Source: Psilocybe azurescens
Lineage: Eukaryota; Basidiomycota; Agaricomycetes; Agaricales; Agrocybaceae
Assembly: GCA_023853785.1 (NCBI GenBank)
Contig: JAJIRX010001051.1
Coordinates: 1-64,000 of the forward strand
Direction of reading: 5' to 3'
Length of the DNA: 64,000 nt
The first letter of the stretch is position 1; the number at the start of each line of letters is the position of its first letter. This document shows positions 33,373 to 45,022 of the stretch, piece by piece. The notes beneath the pieces are model-generated. The model was not told the origin of the DNA, did not search any database, and was given only the letters and a program-made list of their open reading frames with translations. The translations under genes and the position numbers were made by a program.

Positions 33373-34678
33373 TTAAACTTGATTACCACCAGACATGTCA
33401 TTAGACTCCCGCTTCACTTCCACCACCGGGGACGGCAACGCATCGTCTATTTCACTCGACGTAAAAACATCTCCGCTGCGGCTACTAACGCTCTCATGAT
33501 GTGACCCGAATTGCAAGCCGGATATGTGAGTCATTGGAGCTGATGCAACTGTATTGTTGGGGTTGGTCAAAGCAATTCTGGCGACCAGGATTGTAGGAGC
33601 CATTCCCTGAGTGTATATTAGAGATACATTATCAACAGATGAGTAATAGAAGCCACGCACTGAAACAACCGTCAACAATACGCCTAAATAGTACTGAACT
33701 TCACCCAAGGGAGATCCAAACCAATTGAACGAGGGAACAATTGCGATGATGGCATTGAGGAGAAGTACAAGTGAGTAGACTGCAGCCGACTCGACAACCA
33801 ATACAACAACACGGTTGAATAGTCTTTTGGAAGGCAAATCGTTTGATCGAGAGGCGGAATGTATTTTGTACCCAATAAGACACGTTGTAGCAACCGTGGT
33901 GCCTAATAATATGAAGCTCAGCGCACTGGAAACATTATTGGACAAGATGGCGTTTTGTGTGCTGGATAGCGGACCAACTATCACACTGAAAATTGTCGAT
34001 GCAATGAAGAGACCTGTATATGACATGGTTTTAATGGAAATGTTCATGTGATATAGTCATCAGCAAGACTTGCCAAATTCCGCAACAAGAAATATCAGTA
34101 AGACTGAAATTGCTCGCAATGACTGCCCCCACACATGGTAGCACCTCCATATCTATCAAGATACTAATGAGCATCATACAATAATCAATGATATCTACCA
34201 ACCAGTAGTCCATCCGAAATGATGAACAAGGAATATATGAGCAAGTTTGAAAATACCCAGCTCCATTTAGAGCCGTCTCCCCCTGTTGCGATAAAAATGG
34301 ATTCTCGTGTGGCACCATTAATCGCAAACGTCCAATCAAGGTAGTACCACTCAATAACGAAATTCAAGAAGGAAAGAAAGTACAACACGGATATGGCCGA
34401 TAGAACAATGCGATGATTCGTGTTCGCGGGCTTCCTGGAAACTGTAGAGAGCGTTAGTCAGATTTATTTTCAATGAAAAAGGAAGGACTTACGGTAGAGG
34501 TACATGACTCCTCCATATACCATGGTGTATATTCCTGGCATACATTGATTCATGGGGCAGCCATCCATCAACATGGAAACTTACCCATAAGAAAATTGAA
34601 AAGCATTGAGCTATAGAGATTGGCGCTAATATAACGCTCTTCAACGACGATCGGGAAGGAAGGGTCCACTACAGACAT
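33373..34678 (-). CDS. Multi-pass (about seven-TM) membrane protein, Agaricomycete orphan family
   Basis: Six exons are deduced on the minus strand, with introns at 34,535-34,584, 34,442-34,492, 34,153-34,202, 34,014-34,073 (GC donor GCAAGT) and 33,607-33,660. The start ATG is at 34,678 (MSVVDPSFPIVVEERYISAN). Hydrophobic helices include LSAISVLYFLSFLNFVIEWY, LLIYSLFIISDGLL, AISVLLIFLVAEFG, LFIASTIFSVIVG, VSSALSFILLGTTVATTCLI and VVVLVVESAAVYSLVLLLNA. The motif GMAPTILVARIAL follows, then a Ser-rich cytoplasmic tail ending at 33,373. Exons join in frame without any indel. The pattern (ESAAVYS...GMAPT-VARIA) belongs to a large mushroom-specific family of unknown function, perhaps receptor-like. 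Probably intact. Confidence 0.75.
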
Positions 34679-35909
34679 TCTAGAGTAAGACGCTGTAGAT
34701 GTGAAGATATTCATTCACCGAGCACCATCATATATGTGTTTCTCACTAGCCGACACTGTTTCCAGGTCCATCTATGTGATGAGAGCTCACAGCGCAAGCC
34801 AGACACTTAACAACTTAGCAGAAGTAACATTTCAACATAATCCAGAATGTTGACAGTGTACAGTGCGGCAGTAAACCTTCGTAAATATGAAATTTTAAAT
34901 TGCTAGACATCTAGCATCCGTTGGCCATGTGATCAGGTCCGAATCTCTTAACGGACGTAAATGATACGGTTGCCTGAGATGGAAGTGAGCTTAAACTTCA
35001 TTTGAGAGACCCTTTAGTTTGTATTATATGTCATCGCATGATCCGATAATAGCGGGACACATGTAGTGGGTCAGGACCGTCTCAACTCCTTTCATGGGCA
35101 GGAAAGGGATCGAGGAAAAGGAAACCTGGACCCCACGCGAGCAAAAGAGGACATGCTAACAGAACCCTGGCGTACATGGATAAATCTCGATAGCGGTGAA
35201 TTATTGATGGTGCGTCACAGAAGCAATAAGAGAAAAACAGCCAGGGAAACTTTTACAGTACTAATCTCAACTGATATTGTAAATCATTTCCATTGGCGCT
35301 ACAGACAGACTAATGGACGGTATAATAGGTCCTCGACCAGCTTCTTCGCATTGAACGATCGAATTTCCGTGTATAATGCAGTCATTTGAGATCTGAGATA
35401 CGAGGTCAGAGCAATCCTTTGCTTCGACCTACATCCGTGGCACTCTCTCTTAGCACCTAGCGGTGGTACACAGAGTCATGTTACTTCGCGGAAGTGTAGC
35501 ATGCGAAAAGTTGTCGATTTATAATGATATTCCAGAACAACAGGGATCAAACGTGATGCCGGTGAGCGTGCTGTGGATGAAATATTGTTGAACATGCTTC
35601 ACGAAGATGGAAGAGGGATTTTGGGCCACAACGGCAGCACAAGTGAAACGAAGGCAACGACCAGGCCTAACCAGGCTAAAGTATGGTTAGTCTAAAATGC
35701 GTACTGGGCATGGGGAGGCGAGGCGAGATGTTTATGTGGTTTCACATATCATGTAACTTACAATCCGAGCAACTAGATGCCAGAGTGTATTATAACGCCA
35801 TTTTGGTGTAACTGTTACGGCTTGTCGGACTGGCATGACTATATAGCTTACAATTTGTCTGTTTTTGGATATTGGGTTTCAATTCGACGGGCTATGATGT
35901 CAAAACCGT
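34679..35909. other. Stretch without a supported gene
   Basis: One 107-codon plus-strand ORF (35,066-35,389) has no recognisable motif. Otherwise intergenic. Confidence 0.5.
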
Positions 35910-36310
35910 AAATTCTTTCCATTGCTCGAGAATTTGAACGGCTTTGACCAACCCCAAGTTATCTGACAGTATCACATAGTGAGACCTATGTTCTGAGGTC
36001 TCTATCTGTGCGATAAGTAATAATCAAGCATGACCATAGTATGGACCGCTATTTTCACAGAAATGAGTTCTCTCCACGAAGAGTTGACCGAGTGCCGTTT
36101 CTTAAACGGGGTATGTTGGGGTTCGTCGATAACCACGACCATGCAAGAGGCTATTTTATGGAAGATATAGAGGCCAATGCCAGTGGCGGATGCGTCGGTG
36201 TAGGCCGCCACAGGAAGCTGAAAAGGGGTAGTCGCAGACGGATCGCGCCAATACCTTAGTAGAAGGTGGTCGTCTAATATCTTCTCGCGAGGGTCAGAGT
36301 GCGACCCCAA
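35910..36310 (-). pseudogene. RNase H-like domain fragment
   Basis: A relative of the 19,562-20,649 gene. Minus strand: LLLRYWRDPSATTPFQLPVA, AYTDASATGIGLYIF, SSWRELISVKIAVHTMVML, then one frame further on HYVILSDNLGLVKAVQILEQ, ending at a stop. The first Asp, the WxE position and the SDN Asp are kept, but the N-terminal domain and the last catalytic block are absent and the frame is broken near 36,000. Confidence 0.65.
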
Positions 36311-36610
36311 ATAGACTACTGAAAGGAAAGGCGACCAGGTGCATTCGAGAGTACCAATCAGAATTTCCTTTCCTCTTTTTGCCTTTGTTGGAGTCTCACC
36401 GCCGGATATACAGTAGACTGGCCATCATCAATGCCACAAGAGCGGCTGGACACTCGTACAGTCGCTATACTAGGTTTCGAATGCCATGGAACAAGGCCTG
36501 TATTTTGGAAAAGATAGTCACTAGCCTGTAATTGATTCTTTTAAGTATCGTACAATCCCGACGACAAATGACAACAAGAAACACTTATTAACTAAGTACT
36601 CAACGTAGTA
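36311..36610. other. Stretch without a supported gene
   Basis: Three hundred bases between the RNase H fragment and the 3' end of the esterase; presumably includes the esterase 3' UTR. No clear terminator motif was identified. Confidence 0.4.
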
Positions 36611-37807
36611 TCAAAGGAGACGGGGAACCTTCCAATTAACATAATTTGGCTGCACAAATCCGACGTTATTGGGCCCATCCGTATCGAAGACGGTCGTATT
36701 GACCTGCTGTCCCTTCAAGAATCGGTTGATGAAAGCTGTAACGTCGGGTGCCTCATCGGCTGGCAAGGCGCAGTGATCGTGGTTCCCTTCTTGAGTGATG
36801 CCCATTGAGCTGGGAATACCCAATGCCTCGAAGATGAGGTGTCCAGTCGTCTGGCATCCCCATACAGACTCAGGCCCGAGCCAATCGATGCCGGTGTTAT
36901 CAATGACGAGCAATCCACGGGGGCAACGAGCCCAGCGAGCATATGGTGGTCGAATGGGAGGACGGTAACTTCGTTGACGAATTGGTTGAAGTTGGGCGAG
37001 AACCACACGTTCTCCTGTACGATCTCGGACGCAGTCTGCGTGGTGATGTTCTGCTTGTTGAGCATGTCGTCTGAGATGCGCCAGCACCCAGCGCCACCTG
37101 AGCCGGACTCCTGAACAAGCGTGAGGGCGATGCGCTCCTCGAACGCGCCCGCGACGTACGCGCCCTTGCCGTTGCGACTGCATCCAGTAACGCCGAGCCT
37201 CTTCACATCGATGTTGTGCCCCTGCGTGGTCTCCAGGACGTCGATGATGCGGCTGATGCCCCACGTCCACGCGATGAGCGCGCCCGCAGAGTGGTTGGTC
37301 CCATAGAGCGTGAAGAACTTGCCCACACCGCGGCTGCTCTGGTCGTTCTGCAGCGCGATGTCGTTGTTATTGAAGTTGATGATGGCCACGTCGGACGGGA
37401 TGGGGATGCTCGCTCCGCCGACGGCGATGACAGCGGCGAAGGGTCCCTTCCCAGCCAAAGTTGCGTTCTTGGGCGGGGTGATTGGGACGGTGAATGAAAT
37501 GGAATTGCCAGCTTCGGTTGCATTCACTGTGAGGACACCGTTGGCGAAGGAGCCGGAAACCTTCTCTGGTCTGGGTGGGAGAGTGCCGAGCTCGAAGCGC
37601 TGGAACAGCTGGCCAATTTCCTCACGGCGACAAGCCCATTGCTCAGGGGTTACCACAGGGCTGCCATCGAGAAACGCGAATGGGTTGGTGAGCTCGGGGT
37701 TGGGAGTAAAGTTAATGTTTTCGGGGACGGTGGTGCACGCTCCTGGGGCAGGAAAGAGCTAGAGCAGGAACGGCTAGAAGCAGGAATGGTACGAGATACT
37801 GGAGCAT
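36611..37807 (-). CDS. Glucuronoyl esterase (CE15), secreted
   Basis: Cleaves ester bonds between lignin alcohols and 4-O-methyl-glucuronoyl side chains of xylan, outside the cell. The start ATG at 37,807 opens a signal peptide MLQYLVPFLLLAVPALALS. The mature part includes NPFAFLDGSPVVTPEQWACR, FQRFELGTLPPRP, SIPIPSDVAIINFNNNDIAL, the nucleophile motif VTGCSRNGKGA (GCSRxG, near 37,170), QESGSGGAGCWRISD, ENVWFSPNFNQFV, LPFDHHMLAGLVAP, GLLVIDNTGIDWLGPES, and the catalytic-His block GITQEGNHDHCALP. Length (about 398 residues) fits the single-domain family form; no CBM1 is seen. The frame breaks twice, both in homopolymers: the run at 36,919-36,923 (one base short) and 37,745-37,748 (one base long). 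No introns, which is unusual for this neighbourhood. Probably functional in the organism. Confidence 0.85.
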
Positions 37808-39491
37808 GGCGACTTGTGGATTTGCGAACAGGGACTGTGGTTTTATGTAAAGGGTGGCGTCTCCGTTGGACCGCCATACGGAAGCTCCTTTGCGCGGCCC
37901 GACCCATAGGTCTTCGATGTCGTTGCTTATACACAAGAGTGGGTGCGTTATGATCACATGGATGAACACGACCCGTAGATGGAAGGAAAACTTGAAATAT
38001 CCTATAGGAAAGCTACATATATATAGCGTAGGTTATATTGAGAGATAGAAGACCATACCTCTGACACGCGGAGTCAAATTCTGACCATGGGCTCCATGGT
38101 ATGGACAAACTCGCTGGTCCAGCGATCGACATTTGTAACGGAAAGTAGAGAAACATCCTGGCGGGATACACGGTACGGTCGTGCAGCAATGGGAATCGAA
38201 CGTCAAACGGTGTCCGGAGCATCAAGAATCAGCAGGGGTGCCAGACGACTAGGTTCTTCATATATGAAGTATGCCATTGGCGAAGTACCGGTGGGGTCGA
38301 ACCTGGTCGAAAACTTGACATCGTCCAATTGGTGAATTGCGAAGCAGAAGAGATGACATTGCATCTTCAACTTCAAAATGAGAATATCTCAATCAACGGC
38401 AATACAACATAGGTCCAACTCCGATATAGACCTTACTCTGCCGTAGTTGCTGTCCTCCAATGGTACTGCAAGAAAGCCGCAGGAAGCCAGGGAAAGAGGC
38501 CTTCAGAGAGAAGACTATTTCAACTGTGATATACATTGATGAAGGACTGGTACCCACATCGAAACCCCACGATAGTACTTTCGAGTTTTAAACTGTGCGG
38601 CGAAATAGACGGCGAAATGTCTAATTATAAGGTTTACATAGAATGTACGCCAGCAATGAAACGCAAGGACCAGCCAGATAGAAGTCGTTATCTAATGGTA
38701 CGAGTGCTTGCAGCGTTGCTTAATCGATTCGAAAATGCATGCGAAGAGCCAAAGACCAGTTGACAAAGGGGCGTAAGCTAATAAATGCTGTGCATTCCTC
38801 ACGTGAAACTTGCAAACGCATTGATCCGATTGACAATGATCCAACCCACGTGCAAAATGATAAGATTAGATAGATCCGGGGTGTCAATCTATCTCAATGT
38901 TGTCTTTTACTTCAGTTTGCCTTCTGTAATAAAGCTCATAATCACCTAGTAATATGCGGCTTATATAGACAATTTTGGCACTGTGTTCTTCATATTAGCT
39001 GGTTTTATTTAGACCGCACGAAAAGGTTTGCCTCCACGTCGGTGAAATCGGGTAAAATTCACCGGATGCGTTTGTGGACGTCCATATAAGACGAATTCTC
39101 GAGAAGTTCAATTCCATCGACCCAGCGTGTTAGTAAGGGGAGATAAACGTGATCTTGCAGTTGGGAAAACCAAAACTCACTAGTAGGTGCCGGTACATTA
39201 TCGCTGTTGATGTCGCTTTGAGGCACCGGTGTCAGGTTATTTTAAATTGAACTCCACGAATTGCATTTCTTGAATGATAATGAGAGTGTTCTCATTGTTT
39301 AATCGATAACAATATACTTTATTGATTTGAACGAAGAGAAAGTATCAGGTGTTGGAAGGGTGTTATGGAAGATCAACTTCGAATGACTGCAGTTGATCGA
39401 ATGTGAGTGACTGGAGATGGGATTGGACACAGCTCAGGCATATACCCATATTTCCATCGGGGAACTGATCCGGGGAGGAAAAGAGGTACCT
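37808..39491. other. Stretch without a supported gene
   Basis: Begins with the presumed esterase promoter (TATATATA-like element near 38,015, minus strand). Short plus-strand ORFs at 38,087-38,335 and 38,536-38,763 show no motif. Confidence 0.45.
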
Positions 39492-39800
39492 TCATAATTC
39501 AAAGCCGTTCATGCGCAAGTAATGCTTCGATAAATCTTGCAGATCATACAGGATCATTACTGATGAGAAACGGGCGTTGCTTGTTGACGGGTGGAAGTCG
39601 CATGAGAGCAGAGCAGTGGTAGAGATGAATTGAAGACGAAGTTCTCTTTCAATATAATCCGATGTACCCGCCGTGTGGTGAGCCTCATTTATAATTCGGT
39701 CCACCACCTCGACAGGGAGACGAGGTGTACTCGTAAAGGAGTTTAGGCATCCTTGTTGGGCAAACAAAGGGTTGTTGTGGACTGTCCGTAATAAGAACAT
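39492..39800 (-). CDS. Possible F-box-like protein fragment
   Basis: A 102-codon minus-strand ORF contains STPRLPVEVVDRIINEAHH, which resembles the start of an F-box (LPxEVxDxII) as found in the many F-box-like proteins of mushrooms. The remainder is unassigned and no downstream repeat domain is present. The motif is short, so this could be coincidence or the 5' exon of a decayed gene. Confidence 0.3.
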   Translation of the reverse strand: MFLLRTVHNNPLFAQQGCLNSFTSTPRLPVEVVDRIINEAHHTAGTSDYIERELRLQFISTTALLSCDFHPSTSNARFSSVMILYDLQDLSKHYLRMNGFEL

Positions 39801-42043
39801 AATGCGTATCTCGGTCTATAGGTCTTGAATCTGCAATAGTGTAAGATAAAACTACAGTAAGAGTAGAATGGGCCATGATCTGGATAGAACTTTTTACGAT
39901 CAATACCCAAAGACTGATTGAGCTGGGTGCAAGGTAAAAGTCGAATGATAGTTACCTTTGAGGGTATAATAAATGATTGAAAGAATATGAGAACTACTTA
40001 TAGATGTTCGAGTATTCTTGGTACAGGCTGTTCGACAGGATAAATTATTCAGGCACAGAAGAGAACCGATGAATACGTAGGCCTTTTGAGTTAACTGGAA
40101 ACCGTTTACTCGCGTGGGAAAGCATGAAATGGAGGACTGAGGTCCAAACTAAGTAGGAAATAGTGTGAAATTTCCTTTCACACTGTCGATCAGTCGATGT
40201 TGAAGATGCCTAATTTTTAAAGTCTCGATAATCATGCACAAATGCGTCTTACCCTTTCTCCGCTAGCCAGATTGAATATGACTGTAATATATTAGCACAT
40301 TGTATATCTAAGTCAATACGAACTACCATGATTTGTCACAAGTTGACTCTCAGCTTGTGCTCGATACCCAATTTATCATTTATGAGATTGACTCTCGAAA
40401 TAATTTACAATGCGTTCTTGGGAAGCGATGGATGAGGAGAAATAGAGATACCCTTCGATTTTTTTTACCCCGGATAGCCTGCTATAGCAAGGCTGTGAGC
40501 AACAGAAAATGCATCGAGGGGAAGAGCCAGTCTAAGTATCACTATCTGTACCCCGACCGCTGGAGTAGGCCAATCCGGCCTACGCTTGCAAATCGTGTCT
40601 GGAATGCTCAGAGGGCTCGTCAAGCGGCCGCACAATATGGCGTTGCGGGCAAAGGTGGTTATTCTCTGACTACGAAAGCGCGCTAGCACACAAGTCGTGC
40701 ACAGCCGCTGATGCAATCTACAGCAATCTAATCTAATCCACGCTCGGGCAGCTCGGCCCAGATGGTCGGAACACACTATCACACCGCGACCTGTGAGGTT
40801 CTCTATGCGTAAAAGGCTGCAAGCTGCTGTAAAAACCTCGTGTCGCGTAACGTCATAGTAGTGAAAAGCGAAGAAATGGGGAAATTTTTAACAGTGCGGA
40901 GATGGTAAATGCCGAGACTATGTACAGGATGCGCAGCTGTGCCTGTATATTTTAATTTACCGTCCCGATTGTGTCCCTTCGCTTTAGAGAGCGAAGAATT
41001 TAGGTCCGGAGAAGCTCTTTGCTGTTCAAGAAGAATGGAACCATTAGCTAGCTCAGTACCTCAAATGTGACGAGGCATTGTTACTGTAACCCCGTGCTAC
41101 ATTTAGATACTATGCAAAACGCCAGGGAATCGGATATTATCGATGTGCCCAGATTTCTCAAGGCCTGCATTAGTGCTTCGAGACTAATCCCAAAGAAATC
41201 GACAAAGAATCCATTGAAAGACAACATGTCTCCCAATGCTTCATTATTGCCGTTAACGCCGAGTGCTGTAGGCGATAGAATGTTTTTCAGATTAGATTTG
41301 CATTGAGGCGATGACAATGAAAGGCAAGTGCTGTAGATCGAGACAATGCGGCCTTCAATTCTTCGACTATACTGCCGAACACAACTATGGGTATTTGAAT
41401 ACGATGGTTATACGGAGCATGGCCTCCTCCAAGCCACGCTCTACCTATAGGACCTACTCTAGACTCTTAGGAGTGCGCACGCGCTTGCTGATCATTACTT
41501 ACTGAGCTACGGCCGAGTCGCCTGAACAGCAGGCAATTGGACCCTTATCGATGCAGTCCCCGCAGTTTCTCACACCATGCATTTTTGGTCCGGTATTTTT
41601 CCACCCGATGCACTTGTGTGCTGTCCACGGGACTCGGAAAGCGGATATCGTTAATCCTTTATGGCATGCTTCATACTTTCGGCTCGGCTGACATAGCCTT
41701 CAAGTTCAATCGCCGTACTCACTTTGCTCCTTGTATTGAGCCAAAAACTACGCACGATTAAAACATGTCTCAGTGGAGAATAACAAAGTCATTGATCGCG
41801 TAAGACTTCAGGAGGTCATTTGGAGCTTTGACTATTATAGTATAGACCACTAGAACCACTGCATGACAATAAGTATGAGTATCTTAAGGTTCGCTGATTG
41901 ATCGGAAAGCCTCTTCCAGATGGGGATATCCATCTTTCCTAAGCCGACGGTGCATATGGTTCCTCAGATACTAGGCACGCCGAGTTGCGGTCAGTACCCA
42001 TGAAGCCAACTCTATTGACGCAATATGTATATAGAGTAGTCAG
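39801..42043. other. Stretch without a supported gene
   Basis: About 2.2 kb with scattered ORFs of 60-120 codons (for example 40,333-40,686 plus; 41,081-41,317 minus) and no recognisable domain, splice pattern or repeat. Confidence 0.5.
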
Positions 42044-42053
42044 TATATAAATA
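42044..42053 (+). promoter_or_regulatory. TATA-like box of the repeat-peptide precursor gene
   Basis: TATATAAATA lies 40 bp before the start codon and is followed by a pyrimidine-rich leader (TCTTTTTCCCCCAGCTTTCATC), an arrangement common in strongly expressed fungal genes for secreted products. Confidence 0.5.
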
Positions 42054-42092
42054 ACATGCGCCGAAGTTCATCTTTTTCCCCCAGCTTTCATC

Positions 42093-42935
42093 ATGCATTT
42101 TACCAGCCTCGCTGTATTCGCTGCTCTCACGCTCCTTACTTTTACTTTTGCATCTCCTGTGCGTATATTCATGGTCAATGCCCTTGTCTACTTTGGTTTG
42201 AATCTGATCTGTTAATGTCTACTATAGATCTACGCAGAACTCGACGCTCGCCACGTTGCGAGCAAATTACAGAGAGATGCTCTTGTACGTCTATCACAGT
42301 ATTACGTATCTTCTCCTCAGTTATGGAGCTGAGATCAAAAATTATCGATAGCCCCTTGACATCAACGAATACACCGTAAAACGCTACATCGAAGGCTCCG
42401 GTCTTCCCGACAGGAAGCGGGAGCCAACTCCGCCCAATCAGGATTGGAGGCGACACGAGGACACTCCCCAGACCGCGATTGGAAGAGGTTGGTCAGTGCC
42501 GGACCTCCCAATTCCGACTGGAAACGCGATCTTCCACCTCCGAACCAGTCTTGGAAGAGGGGCGGGCCTCCCAACTCCGACTGGCGACGCGATGCTGCTC
42601 CTGCGGGCCCCGCGAACCAAGATTGGAAAAGAGCTGATGTTGCCGGTCCCCCAACTCCGATTGGAGACGCGATGCTACTCCTGGGGGTCCTCCGAACCAC
42701 GACTGGATGAGAGAAGAGGACGCCGGTCCCCCAATTCAGACTGGAGAAGGAGCTCTGCTCTACCCCCTCCGATTCACCCGTGGAAGAGGAGCGATGTTGC
42801 TGGACCACCCAACTCCGACTGGAAGCGCGCCACTTCTGAATCTGCTGCTGGTCCCCTAATCATGACTGGAGGAAGGAAGCCAATGCTGACGGCGGTCCTG
42901 TTGCAGACCCTGGTAATCTGGATTGGAAGAACTGA
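42093..42935 (+). CDS. Secreted Kex2-type repeat peptide precursor (KEP-like)
   Basis: Three exons: 42,093-42,158, 42,228-42,284 and 42,352-42,935, with introns of 69 and 67 bp (GTGCGT...ATAG, GTACGT...ATAG). Exon 1 is a signal peptide, MHFTSLAVFAALTLLTF. A short pro-region ends in VKR and is followed by a spacer ending RKR. About 13 short segments then follow, each ending in Trp plus a dibasic site. Examples are EPTPPNQDWRR, LVSAGPPNSDWKR, DLPPPNQSWKR, GGPPNSDWRR, DAAPAGPANQDWKR and SDVAGPPNSDWKR; the last ends GNLDWKN-stop. Units are 10-19 residues long, with consensus G-P-P-N-[SQH]-D-W-[KR]-R. KR/RR are Kex2 protease sites, so the precursor should be cut into a family of GPPNxDW peptides. 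Four one-base shifts (about 42,466-42,470, 42,648-42,652, 42,728-42,732 and 42,853-42,856) all lie in runs of 4-5 C. Related architectures are fungal KEPs, Ustilago repellent Rep1 and ustiloxin-type RiPP precursors. No tailoring enzyme gene is visible in the window. Confidence 0.8.
42421..42926 (+). repeat. Degenerate 30-57 bp coding repeats ending in Asp-Trp plus a dibasic site
   Basis: Asp-Trp (or Ser-Trp/Pro-Trp) codons start at 42,442, 42,477, 42,516, 42,549, 42,579, 42,621, 42,659, 42,701, 42,739, 42,778, 42,817, 42,864 and 42,921. Spacings are multiples of 3 except four, each exactly one base short. Confidence 0.85.
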
Positions 42936-43239
42936 AGCAAGCGGGAAGTCTGGGCGGCCTGGGCGTACGCCCAGCGGGCAAGGAGGTGATCCAAGCAAAT
43001 ATTTCTTTTATTACATCATTCGTTTATCACCCAGTTTTTGTTCGACTCATGCTATTGTGATAGGGATCTGAAGCGATGGTTCAATGATTCTATGGGAGTA
43101 TGGAGTATCGATGTTATATGTAGTTGGTTCTCAGATGGCGTTTGAAGACCGTGTTCCTTTGTTTGTTGCCATTTCTTTCGATTCGTTTAAATTAGGCCTT
43201 TATAAATACTTCCTTGTCCGTATTCTTATGTCTAGTTTA

Positions 43240-44052
43240 TCATGTTCGTTCGAATTCATCCCCTCGTTTAGTTCCTTTAAAATCCAATTGTATGTATACC
43301 AAGTCTTTTACACTGTTCCACAGGATCTCGTGGGAGATCTTGTCATAAAAGGCCCTGACGATAATCAGAGTAACGCGTTGCTCAATCAAGGCCAAGTTTA
43401 GTATCTCGGCTGGAGAGTTTTTTGTAGTGATATTTGCCCAACGGCGGTATGTGTGATCTTTCGGCGATCTATCGTCATACAGTCGAATGCATACCTGATC
43501 ACCTGTACATGCCTCCTTCGGGATGGATAATGATCTGGAACGACAAGGAATAATGCTCGCTGGAAGGGTGCTCAACAGTTCAAGAATACTTTGAATATGT
43601 GCTCCCCAACGCGCCTGGGACAAGTTTGCGTCAACTCTGGTCATCGTGGAAAGAAGAATACTCACCTCCTTTTCTCTCGGAACGAACTGCTCAATTTAGG
43701 AATTCCGCGTGCCCTCACACCAACAGAGTAAGTGGGCAGCGTCTTCGTCGTGCCTGTATAGCTAAAAAGAGCATATTTGATTTTTTCAACACAAAATATT
43801 TTATTCACTTCTGGACCCTGGTGGACAGACTTGTAGTTAGACAAAAATGACTTAGGAAGTATGGCGAGAGGTATTGTATTACTTACGTATTCAGCCTCAA
43901 GGCAGCCACATGGCTTGCTGTGCTTCCCGTGGCGCAGGGGTGAATGCCCTGTGAGTACTGCCTCGAGTCCAAACGTGCCGCCATCGATCAAGGACGTCCA
44001 AGGTGTAAAGGCTAGTGTAAGGTTTCCCTGTATAGACGCCCGCGCTGGGCTT
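43240..44052 (-). CDS. Hypothetical multi-exon gene, unrecognised
   Basis: The minus strand shows two adjacent open regions. The first (about 44,050-43,662) reads SPARASIQGNLTLAFTPWTS, then LIDGGTFGLEAVLTGHSPL and CGCLEAEY. A plausible intron follows, from GTAAGTAATAC to a CTATACAG acceptor, then GTTKTLPTYSVGVRARGIPK. The second (43,240-43,665) reads ARWGAHIQSILELLSTLPAS. No known domain or signal peptide is seen. Splice signals and an even open frame are the only support, and exon order is tentative. Confidence 0.3.
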
Positions 44053-44650
44053 TCAATTCAAATCCTCGTGTATTCCTTGGCGCCGCTTAGGAATATATCC
44101 GAACGAACCTGACAGATTAAAGTTGGTAATCAGTATCTGGGAGATCCTTCCCCTGCAGAGGCTTATAATAGGATAATTATTGATATATACCTTGAACCAT
44201 AAGCTATGTACTAAGAGGACGTCATGGACGCGTCATAGCCATAGCATTGATATATTGCGCAGCCGCTGAGCACGGCGAGAGTACGGCATATCGTTCGTAT
44301 GTCCCACAATTCTCTTGCGAGTACTGCGACATGATTAATTAATTCTTTGCATGGAAGTCCGTATCTCCTATCGCCGCTTCAATCGTTTGATCTCAAGCTC
44401 TGTACATACTCACCTTGTGTTAATTTACTTGTCTCTGCTTACACGGGCTAGCTTCCGAAGTTCGTTTTCACTTGATTCCTCGCCAATCGTGCGACAGTGA
44501 TTAATTAATAATGTTAGACTGGGGCCTACCAGTTGGAGCCCAGCTGCCAAAACTTAAGGAAAGAAGGTAAGGGAAAGACGTACTCTATTTAGTGAACGGG
44601 GCAATTCGGAGCGGACGCGCGGAACGTTCGTAATGGTTGGTGGAAAAAGG
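44053..44650. other. Left flank of the Ty3 element, no gene seen
   Basis: No ORF of interest. The last five bases (AAAGG, 44,646-44,650) are the target duplication of the adjacent element. Confidence 0.6.
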
Positions 44651-44958
44651 TGTGACGAAAGGTAACTCCGAGTGACTATAAGTAACAAGGAGGTTGTTTC
44701 GGCACACGGTTTCTTAGAGGGAAGGAGAAAGACTGTTTTAACAACTGTATTCGCTGGGGTCTAAGCTAGTACAATAGGCCTCTTTATATACTCTATCTAA
44801 TAGTCCATTGGATAGTAACAGATGCAAAGCCAAGAGTAGAATGGTAAGATAGGGAAGTGAATCAAATAAGGGCGTTGACGAGAGGGGTTGAAGTCAACGC
44901 GATAAGATAAGATAATAAGAGGTAACGTGATAAGTAGGATAAGTACCGATCTGTCACA
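44651..44958 (-). repeat. 3' LTR of the Ty3 element (308 bp)
   Basis: Matches 53,792-54,102 along its full length except for three G-run length differences. Confidence 0.97.
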
Positions 44959-45022
44959 TACGCCCTCCGGGCTTTGTGGAGCAAAGGCCTAACGAAGTAA
45001 AGAAAAATAGAAGTTGAAGATG

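Noticed and set aside
40333..40686. Plus-strand 117-codon ORF
   Set aside because: No recognisable domain, an equally long ORF lies opposite, and composition is non-coding-like.
42093..42935. Programmed frameshifting to explain the shifted repeats
   Set aside because: Four shifts of the same sign, all in poly-C runs of 4-5, within one short gene, and the same kind of defect in unrelated genes, make sequence error far more likely.
43240..44052. Tailoring enzyme partner for the peptide precursor
   Set aside because: The adjacent putative gene shows no HxxHC-type (UstYa/DUF3328) or other oxidase motif, so no biosynthetic cluster can be claimed.
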